Source: Chitinimonas_A lacunae (lineage in GTDB: Bacteria > Pseudomonadota > Gammaproteobacteria > Burkholderiales > Chitinimonadaceae). From it: a DNA stretch of 64,000 bases. Positions 7,485 to 15,055 of this stretch are shown piece after piece. The stretch is from contig NZ_JBHSBU010000001.1 in NCBI RefSeq assembly GCF_042650885.1, forward strand, positions 310,001 through 374,000, written 5' to 3'. The position numbers and the translations under genes were made by a program. Each line of letters opens with the position of its first letter. The first letter of the stretch is position 1. A model generated the notes under the pieces. It saw only the letters and a list, made by a program, of their open reading frames with translations. It had not been told where the DNA came from and searched no databases.

Positions 7485-8404
7485 GGGATTACCTCCAAAT
7501 GTGAATCGCCCGGGGTGGTCTGCCCGGGCGCAGCGTTCGCGATCGAAACGATCTGGGCCAGCGTCAGCAGCGCGGCCGCTACCGTGCGCGGGCAGCCATA
7601 ATAGCCCATCGAATAAGCCACCCTTTCCAGCACATGCTGTGGCCGCACCGGCATCAGCGCACTCATCGACACCACCCGTACCGGCCGCCCGATCGCATGG
7701 CGGATCGGGGCATCGATCGACAGCGAACTGGCGCTGGCCGGGCCATCGTCGATCAGCAGCACATCGGGCGGATTGCGCCGGCCGGTATCGATGGCGGCAC
7801 CGATATCGCCGAGGATCTCGGCCGAATAGCCATGCTGCTGGAGCGCCTGGCGCAGCTCGGCTGCCATGGTGGGATCGGGGCTATAGCCCAGGATCTTGAT
7901 ATGCGAGCGTGGCAGGGGCGTCGGCTCGACCAGCTCGATATGGAGCAGACGCAATGGGCGGCCATCCACCTTGTCGAGCAGCCGGGCAGCGATCCAGGTT
8001 TCGTCGAGATTGCGCAGCACGAAGCTGTCGCCCAGCATCGGCGGCATGGCGTGGCGATCGGCCACCACCCAGCACGGATAGGCCACGTTCTCCAGGATGA
8101 TCGCAGCCTTGGTGCAGAACGCGGTGAACGGGATACGCTCGGCACCGATCAGCATGCCCAGCGGCACGCCCAGACCATCGGCGATCCGCTGTAGGGTATT
8201 GACGCTGTCAGCGCCATCGCTCAGCAGACCCTGGGCCGTTCCCGGGCTACAGTCGAGCAGCTTGACCAGCATATCGGGCCACTGATCCGAATCGGGTTCG
8301 ACGCTGGCCAGGGCGACTTCGAGGCGGGATAGTGTTCTAGGGGTATCCATCGCGAGAGAGAAGGTGGAATCGAGCCCGAATCGTGGCAAATATCGTTTTT
8401 TCAC
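7481..8404 (-). CDS. Regulator with XRE-like N-terminus and receiver-like C-terminus
   Basis: The product is up to 307 residues. Residues 45-90 carry an HTH-like pattern ending TLQRIADGLGVPLGMLIG, typical of the last helices of XRE/Cro folds. Residues 169-290 read like a degenerate receiver domain: a strand at ILGYSPDP, then DVLLIDD at 214-220 with a candidate phosphoacceptor position, but without the acidic pair and with no clear conserved Lys. The middle (100-165) is not recognised. The first start is a GTG at 8404, 7 bp from a perfect palindrome; an ATG at 8350 (289 residues) is an alternative and neither has a good ribosome site. It heads the operon, overlaps the peptide gene by 4 bp and is followed by the LuxR-like gene. 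DNA binding is predicted, not shown. Confidence 0.6.
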   Translation of the reverse strand: MKKRYLPRFGLDSTFSLAMDTPRTLSRLEVALASVEPDSDQWPDMLVKLLDCSPGTAQGLLSDGADSVNTLQRIADGLGVPLGMLIGAERIPFTAFCTKAAIILENVAYPCWVVADRHAMPPMLGDSFVLRNLDETWIAARLLDKVDGRPLRLLHIELVEPTPLPRSHIKILGYSPDPTMAAELRQALQQHGYSAEILGDIGAAIDTGRRNPPDVLLIDDGPASASSLSIDAPIRHAIGRPVRVVSMSALMPVRPQHVLERVAYSMGYYGCPRTVAAALLTLAQIVSIANAAPGQTTPGDSHLEVIP

Positions 8405-8410
8405 GTCTAG

Positions 8411-8426
8411 CTGATAGGCCTATCAG
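8411..8426. promoter_or_regulatory. Perfect 16-bp palindrome CTGATAGGCCTATCAG, lux-box-like operator
   Basis: The sequence is its own reverse complement and fits the CT-N12-AG pattern of LuxR-family operators. It sits directly before the regulator-peptide-luxR operon and in the region shared with the divergent M61 peptidase gene. Binding by the operon's own LuxR-like protein is inference. Confidence 0.5.
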
Positions 8427-8730
8427 GCCCGGCTGCGCTTGAGGCTGGCGACGTCGATTTATCCTCGCAATGGAGGATTGCGTTTCCTGCTAATAAATAG
8501 AAATATTAGGGATAAGTGATTGTATTGTAAGATGCTTCGCACACGTCCCATGCCCAGCCGCCCCAGGCGGTTGGACAGTGGGACGACTGTGCTGCCGTAT
8601 CAACAATATTCAAATAAAAAGAAAATCTGCCCCAGATAAATCGTCGCCCGGCGCGGAGACGGTAATTTTTACGCTTTATGCTGGTTCGATCCGTCCCATC
8701 GCTTGCGCTGGGGTCATGGAGGGTGGCTGG
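8427..8730. other. Divergent intergenic region between the peptide operon and the M61 peptidase gene
   Basis: Together with 8405-8426 this holds the promoters of both transcription units. An AT-rich part (8490-8530) could contain -10 elements but no convincing -35/-10 pair was found. Apart from the palindrome no repeat or RNA was seen. Confidence 0.4.
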
Positions 8731-10473
8731 ATGGCTTGGTTGCAGGCGTTGATGATGCTGGCGGTGGCGACGCTGGGGCTGGCCCATGCAGCAGGTGGGG
8801 CACGCGAGCTGAGTTACCGTTTCCGTTTCCATCCCCAGCAGTCGCGGATCGATGTCGAATTGCGCTTTCAGGGCGACAGCGACGGCCGTACCGTGATCAG
8901 TGTGCCGCAGCGCTGGGCCGGCGCAGACGACCTCGACCGGGGCATCGAGCGTTTGCAGGTGGTGGGCACCGAGGCGGCGCTGCTGCCGAGCAGCCATAGC
9001 GACGAGCGCGTACTGCGCCACCCTCCTAATGCTCCTATCACCCTGCGCTATAGCCTGCGTCAGATCAATAGCGGGCCCTTGCATGCCCAGCATTTCTATT
9101 CGCCACTGCTGCTGGCCGACTATTTCCATTTCGTCGGCCATGCCGGTCTCGTGCTGCCCGACTGGAGCGGCAGCCATCCGATCGATGTCAGCCTCGACTG
9201 GCAAGGGATAGGCGGCGAGACGGTGGCCAACAGCTTTGGCGTCGGCAGTGCCAGCCAGCGGGTGCGGGTCCGGCTGGCTGAACTGGCTCATGCAGTCTAT
9301 CTGGGCGGGGCGGTGCGGCTGCTGCGGCGCGAGGTCGGCGGGCGGCCGGTCTTCGTGGCGCTGCGTGACCGCTGGGACTTCAGCGACGAGACCTTTGCCG
9401 ACGAAGTCAGCGATATCATCGCCGTCGAACGCGATTTCTGGCGCGATCACGATTTTCCCCACTATCTGGTGTCGGCGCTGCCGCTCGACAGCCCCGGCAC
9501 CACCATCGGCTTTGGCCTGACCAATGCCTTTACCGTGGCGCTGTCGCGCCAATTCAGCCCAGCACAGGCCGAGGGCTGGCGCCAGGTGCAGCAACTGCTG
9601 GCCCATGAACACCAACATAACTGGACGCCTGGCCGGCTCGGCGTCAAACCGGCGCGCGAGCTGCGTTTCTACTGGTTCACCGAAGGGTTTACCGACTACT
9701 ACACCTGGCTGTTGCTGCTGCGGGCGGGCAAGGTCGATCTCGAAGCCTATGTGGCTGAGGTCAACCGCAATCTGCGCACCTATTACGGCTCGGCCGCGCT
9801 TTACGCCGACAACGACCAGGTGGAGCGCGAATTCTTCACCGACTATTCAGTCCAGCGCTTGCCCTACCGCCGTGGCGAGCTGCTGGCGCAGCGCTGGAAT
9901 GCCGAGATTCGGGCTGCCAGCAAGGGCCAGCAGTCGCTCGACGATGTGATGCATGCCCTGCTGGCGACCCGTGGCGATGGCCGACGCGAGCTTAGTCCGA
10001 TTCTGGTGGCCAATTTCCTGCGCCGGGCCGGGGTGGCCAACCCCAGTGCCGATATCAACCGCCATATCGAGCTGGGCGAGCCGGTCCTGCCGCGCGGCGA
10101 CGAGCTGGGGCCATGCGTGCGGGTCGAGTGGGTGCCCCGGGTGCGCTATAGCCTGGGTTTCGACCTGGAAGCAACCAAGGCCAATCAGCGGATGACCGGC
10201 GTGGTCGCCGACGGGCCCGCTGGCCGGGCCGGGGTGCGCGAAGGCGAACCCTTGCTCGATGGCAGCTTTGGTGTGTCCGACCCCGAGTGGGAAGTCCATC
10301 TGCAACTACTGCGCAACGGCGGCAGCGAAGAAGTGAGCTATCTGCCGCAGATCGAGGAGGCCGAGCAGATGGCGCAATACCGGGTCGATGGCGAAGCACT
10401 GGCCCGCTCGCCCGACTCCTGTTACGCCTGGTTCGGCGCCCGTCCGCCACAGCCGGGTGGCACTGAGCGATAA
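8731..10473 (+). CDS. Secreted M61-family metallopeptidase (glycyl aminopeptidase-like)
   Basis: The 580-residue protein is a predicted zinc peptidase exported from the cytoplasm. The N-terminus MAWLQALMMLAVATLGLAHA is a signal peptide. The zinc motif HExxH is present as AHEHQHNW (His292, Glu293, His296) and the third ligand is the Glu in WFTEGFTDYY (Glu318). A C-terminal PDZ-like segment is suggested by TGVVADGPAGRAGVREGEPLL, as in M61 enzymes. The ATG at 8731 is preceded at 7 bp by GGAGGG; upstream starts at 8716 and 8578 would put charged residues before the signal peptide. It is divergent from the peptide operon and followed by greB after 31 bp. The natural substrate is unknown. Confidence 0.82.
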   Translation: MAWLQALMMLAVATLGLAHAAGGARELSYRFRFHPQQSRIDVELRFQGDSDGRTVISVPQRWAGADDLDRGIERLQVVGTEAALLPSSHSDERVLRHPPNAPITLRYSLRQINSGPLHAQHFYSPLLLADYFHFVGHAGLVLPDWSGSHPIDVSLDWQGIGGETVANSFGVGSASQRVRVRLAELAHAVYLGGAVRLLRREVGGRPVFVALRDRWDFSDETFADEVSDIIAVERDFWRDHDFPHYLVSALPLDSPGTTIGFGLTNAFTVALSRQFSPAQAEGWRQVQQLLAHEHQHNWTPGRLGVKPARELRFYWFTEGFTDYYTWLLLLRAGKVDLEAYVAEVNRNLRTYYGSAALYADNDQVEREFFTDYSVQRLPYRRGELLAQRWNAEIRAASKGQQSLDDVMHALLATRGDGRRELSPILVANFLRRAGVANPSADINRHIELGEPVLPRGDELGPCVRVEWVPRVRYSLGFDLEATKANQRMTGVVADGPAGRAGVREGEPLLDGSFGVSDPEWEVHLQLLRNGGSEEVSYLPQIEEAEQMAQYRVDGEALARSPDSCYAWFGARPPQPGGTER

Positions 10474-10504
10474 TGCCGCTTCCGCACTTTTCCTTTCAGC
10501 GACC

Positions 10505-11062
10505 ATGAACAAGGCGTTTACCCGCGAATCCGACCAGGACGAGGACGACGTCCTGCCCGAGCATCTGCAATTACCGAAAAGCACCCGCAACTACCTGACG
10601 CCCAAAGGCTGGGAGCGGATGCGTACCGAGCTGCACCAACTGGTGACCAAGGAGCGGCCGGCGCTGACCCAGGTGATCAACTGGGCCGCCAGCAACGGCG
10701 ACCGGTCCGAGAACGGTGACTATATCTACGGCAAGCGTCGGCTGCGCGAGATCGACCGGCGCATCCGCTTTCTGACCAAACGGCTCGAAATCGCCGAAGT
10801 GGTCGATCCGGAAACCCGCGAGCCGACCGATCAGGTGTTTTTCAGCGCGACCGTCACCATCGCCCGCGAGGACGGCAGCGAACAGACCGTCAGTATCGTC
10901 GGCGTCGATGAGCTAGACCCCGACAAGGGCTATATCTCGTGGATTTCCCCGCTGGCCCGCACGCTGCTCAAGGCACGCGAAGGCGATACCGTGGTGCTGC
11001 GCGGGCCGCGCGGCGACGAGGAGATCGAGATTCTGGCCGTGCGTTATCAGGCGCTGGATTAA
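10505..11062 (+). CDS. greB: Transcription elongation factor GreB
   Basis: The 185-residue protein binds the secondary channel of RNA polymerase and stimulates transcript cleavage in backtracked complexes. The N-terminal coiled-coil domain contains the tip sequence NGDRSENGDYIYGKRRLREIDRRIRFL, with the acidic residues needed for cleavage (Asp and Glu of DRSENGD). The C-terminal FKBP-like domain contains GVDELDPDKGYISWISPLARTLL. Presence of the ENGDY-GKRRLREID pattern and the Arg-rich basic surface favour GreB over GreA. The ATG at 10505 is chosen because it gives the family length; an upstream in-frame start at 10388 would run through the end of the peptidase gene. Confidence 0.93.
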   Translation: MNKAFTRESDQDEDDVLPEHLQLPKSTRNYLTPKGWERMRTELHQLVTKERPALTQVINWAASNGDRSENGDYIYGKRRLREIDRRIRFLTKRLEIAEVVDPETREPTDQVFFSATVTIAREDGSEQTVSIVGVDELDPDKGYISWISPLARTLLKAREGDTVVLRGPRGDEEIEILAVRYQALD

Positions 11063-11120
11063 GGTGGTGCCGCAACTATAGTGGTGTCGTGGACGGGACC
11101 AACCGGTCCGGGGACCAGAT

Positions 11121-11930
11121 ATGCGTAAGGGATGGTGGGGACTGCTGCTGGCGCTGGCCTTGCCGGTCGGGGCGGCGCTGACCGAGGTACCGGTGGCCAC
11201 CGGTGAATGGGCGCCGTTTGTGGTGCAAGGTTCCCCACCAGGCGGTGCGTTCGTCGAAATCGTGCGCGCAACCTTTCGCGAAGCGGGGCTTGAGCCGCGG
11301 TTCCAGTTCCTCAGTTGGCCGCTGTGCGAAGCGCTGGTCGAAAAAGGCCAGATTTTCGCGGCATTTCCCTATATCAAGACTCCCGAGCGCTTGCAGCGTT
11401 TCGATTACAGCGCGAGTCTGGCCGAGACGCAGAGCGTATTGTTCTACCGCAAATCCACTTTTCCGCAGGGTCTGGAAATTCGCCGGCTGATCGATCTACA
11501 GCCCTATCGGGTTGGCGCCGTTCCGGGTGAGTGGTATGTCGAGCCACTGTTAAGGGCCGAGGTGGCGGTTGACTATTCGAGTACCTATGAGCAGGCCGTG
11601 GCCAAACTGCTGGCCGGCCGGCTCGATTTTCTGCCGATGAACGAGTTGCGCGGCTGGTACTACATCCATCAGCGCCATGCCGAGCAGGCTGATCTGATCG
11701 CCACCTTGCCCAATCCCCTGGGCGATCAGTTGCGCGGCAATCATCTGATCGTATCGCGCCGCTACCCCGAGTCCGACTCCTTGCGCCGCCGTCTCGATGC
11801 CGCGCTTGAGCGGCTCAAGCGCTCGGGCGCCATCGAACGGATCTTGACCGATTACGGCCTGCTGCCCAAAGGTGGCCGCCGGAAGCCGGTCCAGCCCGCC
11901 ATCGTGCCGGGGCCGCTACGGGCCGATTGA
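11121..11930 (+). CDS. Periplasmic solute-binding protein, SBP family 3 (orphan)
   Basis: The 269-residue protein has a signal peptide (MRKGWWGLLLALALPVGAALT) and the fold of family 3 binding proteins for polar amino acids (GEWAPFV start, PYIKTPERLQRFDYSASL, then the second-lobe strand). Typical ligand residues of arginine or glutamine binders are not obvious, and no permease or ATPase gene is adjacent. Such lone proteins can serve sensor kinases or unlinked transporters. It follows greB by 58 bp and precedes modA. The C-terminal tail is Pro/Arg-rich. The substrate is unknown. Confidence 0.75.
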   Translation: MRKGWWGLLLALALPVGAALTEVPVATGEWAPFVVQGSPPGGAFVEIVRATFREAGLEPRFQFLSWPLCEALVEKGQIFAAFPYIKTPERLQRFDYSASLAETQSVLFYRKSTFPQGLEIRRLIDLQPYRVGAVPGEWYVEPLLRAEVAVDYSSTYEQAVAKLLAGRLDFLPMNELRGWYYIHQRHAEQADLIATLPNPLGDQLRGNHLIVSRRYPESDSLRRRLDAALERLKRSGAIERILTDYGLLPKGGRRKPVQPAIVPGPLRAD

Positions 11931-11997
11931 CAGCCGTCATGGCATGGCCAGTATCGATCACCTAAAATCGCGCCTCTCAACTCGATAGAGAACGTCA

Positions 11998-12741
11998 ATG
12001 CGCCTATCTCGTCGTAGTCTGCTGCTGTGCTGTCTGCTGTGGTCGGGTATCGCCACCGCCGCAGAAACCGTCCGGGTGGCTGTCGCGGCCAACTTCCATC
12101 CCACTGCCCAGCAACTGGCCCAGCGTTTCGAAGCGGAACAGGGCATCAAGGTCGAACTCAGCAGTGGCTCGACCGGCAAACTCTACGCCCAGATCAAGCA
12201 GGGCGCGCCGTTCGAGTTATTGCTGTCGGCCGATGACGAGACGCCGGAGCGGCTGCTGCGCGAGGGCAATGCCGTCAGTGGTTCGGCCCGTGTCTACGCG
12301 GTGGGGCGCCTGGTGCTGTGGAGTGCCAAGCCCGGTCTGGTCGATCCGGCCGGCGAGGTCCTCAAGCGTGGCGCCTTCAACAAGCTGGCGATGGCCAATC
12401 CCAAGACGGCGCCGTATGGCGCGGCGGCCGAGGCGGTGCTGGCCGGCATGGGACTGCTCGATGGCTTGCGGCCACGGCTGGTGGTCGGCGAGAACGTGGC
12501 GCAGACCCAGCAGTTCATCGCCAGTGGGAATGCCGAACTAGGCTTTATCGCCCGCTCCCAGGTGAGCGCGGGAAGCGGCTCGCTCTGGCTGGTGCCGGCC
12601 GAGCGGCATACACCGCTGCGCCAGGCTGCGGTGCTGTTGCGGCCGGGACGCGATAAGGCGGCAGCGCGGCGTTTTCTCGATTATCTGGTGCAGGAGCCGG
12701 CTCGGCGGCTGATCGCCGCTGCCGGTTATGATCTGCCGTGA
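11998..12741 (+). CDS. modA: Molybdate ABC transporter, periplasmic binding protein
   Basis: The 247-residue protein captures molybdate or tungstate for delivery to ModBC. A signal peptide (LLLCCLLWSGIATAAE) precedes VRVAVAANFHPTAQQLAQRFE, the usual ModA start. The residues SSGSTGKLYAQIKQGAPFELLLSAD bind the oxyanion through backbone and Ser hydroxyls, and TAPYGAAAEAVL is conserved in the second lobe. Its stop overlaps the modB start by 4 bp. No modE-type regulator gene is adjacent and I found no clear Mo-box upstream. Confidence 0.92.
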   Translation: MRLSRRSLLLCCLLWSGIATAAETVRVAVAANFHPTAQQLAQRFEAEQGIKVELSSGSTGKLYAQIKQGAPFELLLSADDETPERLLREGNAVSGSARVYAVGRLVLWSAKPGLVDPAGEVLKRGAFNKLAMANPKTAPYGAAAEAVLAGMGLLDGLRPRLVVGENVAQTQQFIASGNAELGFIARSQVSAGSGSLWLVPAERHTPLRQAAVLLRPGRDKAAARRFLDYLVQEPARRLIAAAGYDLP

Positions 12742-13421
12742 CGCCAGCCACTGTCGCGGCGCTCTGGCTGACTTTCAAGTTGGCAGCCACCACCACGCTG
12801 CTGCTGTTGCTGCTTGGCACGCCCTTGGCGTGGTGGCTGGCCCGCACCCGTTCCCGCTGGCGGGCGCCGCTGGCGGCCATCGTGGCGCTGCCCCTGGTAT
12901 TGCCGCCGACGGTGCTTGGTTTCTATCTGTTGCTGGCGCTCGGTCCGCACGGTCCGCTCGGGCGGCTGACCGAGACCTTGGGATTGGGTTTGCTGCCTTT
13001 CAGCTTTGCCGGTCTGCTGTTCGCTTCGCTGCTCTATTCGGCGCCTTTTGTGGTGCAACCACTTCAGGCAGGTTTCGAAGCGCTCGACGAGGCAGCGCTC
13101 GAAGCCGCCGCGACCCTGCGTGCCGGTCCCTGGGATCGTTTCTTCCATGTGGTATTGCCGCTGTCCAGGCCGGCCCTGGCCGCTGCCAGTGTGATGGGCT
13201 TTGCCCATACGGTGGGTGAGTTCGGCGTGGTGCTGATGATAGGCGGCAATATCGCTGGTGAGACCCGGGTATTGTCGGTGCTGCTCTACGACCATGTCGA
13301 GGCACTGGAATATGGTGAGGCCCACCGGATTGCCGCCGGCCTGCTCGGTTTTTCCTTCGTGAGCCTGTGGGCTTTGCATGCCGCCCGTCGTCGTGGCAAG
13401 GGAGGCTGGCTTGGCCAATGA
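12738..13421 (+). CDS. modB: Molybdate ABC transporter, permease
   Basis: The 227-residue inner-membrane protein forms the ModB channel as a dimer. It has five to six predicted transmembrane helices and the conserved cytoplasmic loop EAAATLRAGPWDRFFHVVLPLSRPAL near residues 115-140, the EAA motif that couples to ModC. It starts with GTG overlapping modA by 4 bp. The 3' end overlaps the start region of modC, so the three genes are translationally coupled. Confidence 0.92.
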   Translation: MTPATVAALWLTFKLAATTTLLLLLLGTPLAWWLARTRSRWRAPLAAIVALPLVLPPTVLGFYLLLALGPHGPLGRLTETLGLGLLPFSFAGLLFASLLYSAPFVVQPLQAGFEALDEAALEAAATLRAGPWDRFFHVVLPLSRPALAAASVMGFAHTVGEFGVVLMIGGNIAGETRVLSVLLYDHVEALEYGEAHRIAAGLLGFSFVSLWALHAARRRGKGGWLGQ

Positions 13422-14478
13422 ACTGCGTCTGCGCCTGGCGCTGCGGCGTGGCGACTTCAGTCTGTCGGTCGATCTGACCCTGCCCGGCAGCGGCGTCAGT
13501 GCGATCTTCGGGCCTTCGGGCTGCGGCAAGACCAGCCTGTTGCGCGCCATCGCCGGCTTGGAACGCGCCGAGGGCATGATCGAGGTGGATGGCGAATGCT
13601 GGCAGAACGGCCGCTATCGGTTGCCCACCCACCAGCGTGCGCTGGGAATGGTGTTCCAGCACAGCGCCTTGCTGCCGCATCTCGATGTCGAAGGCAATCT
13701 GCGCTTTGGCTGGCGCCGTGCCGGGGGCGATCCTGAGCTGCTGCAACGCTGGATCGACCGGCTCGACCTGGGGCCGCTGCTGCTGCGCCGGGTGCAGAGC
13801 CTGTCGGGCGGCGAGCGCCAGCGTGTCGGGCTGGCCCGCGCCCTGGTGACGGCGCCCCGGCTGCTGTTGCTCGATGAGCCACTATCGGCACTCGATGGCC
13901 AGCGCCGGGCGGAAATCCTGCCCTATCTGGCCCGTTTGCGTCATGAGGCCGGGATGCCGATTCTGCTGGTCAGCCACGCGGCCGATGAGGTGGCGCGTCT
14001 GGCCGACTATCTGGTGCTGCTGCGCGAAGGCCGGGTGGTCGCTGACGGCCCGGCCCTGCAACTGCTGCAACGCGACGATCTGCCGCTGGCGCTCGAAGAC
14101 GATGCGGCGGCCGTGCTCGAAGGCACCATCCAGGGCCGAGGCCCCGATGGGCTCTACAGCGTGCAGGTCGGCCCGGCCCAATTCCATACCTATGGCGCCT
14201 CTGGCCATACGGCAGGGGAGACGGTACGGTTACGCATTCCAGCACGCGAGGTCAGTCTGACCCTGTCCTGCCACCAGGACAGCAGTATTCTCAATATCGT
14301 GCCGGTGCGCCTCCAGACCCTGCGTGGTTTGGCTGATCCGGGTCAGGTCCAGGCCACGTTGGCATTGGGTGAACAGACCTTGTTCGCCCGCGTCTCCACC
14401 CGCTCGGCCGCCCGGCTCGGCCTGCACGAGGGGATGATGCTGTGGGCGCAGATCAAGGCTGTCGCCGTGCTGGTATAG
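13411..14478 (+). CDS. modC: Molybdate ABC transporter, ATPase
   Basis: The 355-residue ATPase powers molybdate import. Walker A GPSGCGKTS lies at 34-42, the ABC signature LSGGERQRVGLARAL near 130, and Walker B LLLLDEPLSALD near 150. The C-terminal 80 residues form a TOBE domain that binds oxyanion. The start chosen is TTG at 13411, which has GGAGG 5 bp upstream and gives the family's usual N-terminus and length. An in-frame ATG at 13378 would add 11 residues and overlap modB further. Operon with modA and modB. Confidence 0.92.
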   Translation: MANELRLRLALRRGDFSLSVDLTLPGSGVSAIFGPSGCGKTSLLRAIAGLERAEGMIEVDGECWQNGRYRLPTHQRALGMVFQHSALLPHLDVEGNLRFGWRRAGGDPELLQRWIDRLDLGPLLLRRVQSLSGGERQRVGLARALVTAPRLLLLDEPLSALDGQRRAEILPYLARLRHEAGMPILLVSHAADEVARLADYLVLLREGRVVADGPALQLLQRDDLPLALEDDAAAVLEGTIQGRGPDGLYSVQVGPAQFHTYGASGHTAGETVRLRIPAREVSLTLSCHQDSSILNIVPVRLQTLRGLADPGQVQATLALGEQTLFARVSTRSAARLGLHEGMMLWAQIKAVAVLV

Positions 14479-14500
14479 CGCTTTGCTTAAGGAGAAAACC

Positions 14501-14701
14501 ATGCGTCTGTTGATCGCCCTGCTGTTGCCCTGGCTGCTGTTCTTCACCATCGGCCGGCCGCTGATCGGCGTTATCTGCCTGATCTTGCAGCTCACCTTGC
14601 TGGGCTGGCTGCCCGCTGCCATCTGGGCGGTGTACGCGCTGAGCCAATACAACACCGACAAGAAGATCGAACAGGCGCTGGGGCCGCAGCACAAGTCCTG
14701 A
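14501..14701 (+). CDS. Pmp3/YqaE-family small membrane protein
   Basis: The 66-residue protein has two hydrophobic helices (LLIALLLPWLLFF and GVICLILQLTLLGWLPAAIWAVYAL) separated by a short turn, the layout of the Pmp3/UPF0057 family of stress-related membrane proteolipids. The ATG at 14501 follows a GGAG site by about 7 bp; an upstream ATG at 14483 lacks one. It lies 22 bp after modC and may be read through from that operon. Function in bacteria is poorly known. Confidence 0.8.
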   Translation: MRLLIALLLPWLLFFTIGRPLIGVICLILQLTLLGWLPAAIWAVYALSQYNTDKKIEQALGPQHKS

Positions 14702-15003
14702 TGGCGTGGTCTGGACGGCCCCTTCCCATCGCCATCCGTCAGGTCCCGCCCAAACCGATCCCGGGTATCCGTTCGCTAGAGCAATTCCAGCCAATTCGGA
14801 GTCAGCGTGTCGAGTCCACAAAGCGCAGGCGTGCAGCGCTCAACCAGACTTGCTGCGACTCCGATCTCAGTGGAAATGTTCTGGTTCCCGAGCTGGACCG
14901 ATTGAGCAGGGACGCGAAAGCCTGTAGGCGGATATTTTTATTATCATTTTCTTATCCGCGACTACTCTGGCAGCCAACTTGCAGAAAAATTTTCATTAAA
15001 AGA
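14702..15003. other. Convergent intergenic region
   Basis: Besides repeat copy A, the segment 14930-15000 is AT-rich. No gene was recognised. Confidence 0.4.
14788..14878. repeat. Dispersed intergenic repeat, copy A (about 91 bp)
   Basis: This stretch is homologous to 23616-23707: both begin CAGCCAATTCGG and end TGGAAATG, in the same orientation, with roughly 70 percent identity by eye. Both copies lie in noncoding DNA downstream of a plus-strand gene. Confidence 0.6.
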
Positions 15004-15043
15004 AAACGGCCGCCGCACCTGTCGAGGGTGCGGCGGCCGTTGT
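15002..15043 (-). terminator. Strong terminator of the ribF-ileS-lspA-ispH operon
   Basis: A 14-15 bp GC-rich stem (ACGGCCGCCGCACC / GGTGCGGCGGCCGT, 8-nt loop) is followed on the minus strand by a TTTTCTTTT tract, about 15 bp after ispH. It may also stop plus-strand transcription. Confidence 0.92.
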
Positions 15044-15055
15044 CTTGATGGTGCT

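Noticed and set aside
8506..9618. 370-codon minus-strand open frame opposite the M61 peptidase
   Set aside because: No signal, no motif; the peptidase on the other strand has zinc motif and signal peptide.
12726..13577. 283-codon minus-strand frame opposite modB and modC
   Set aside because: Gln/Arg-rich antisense shadow of recognised transporter genes.
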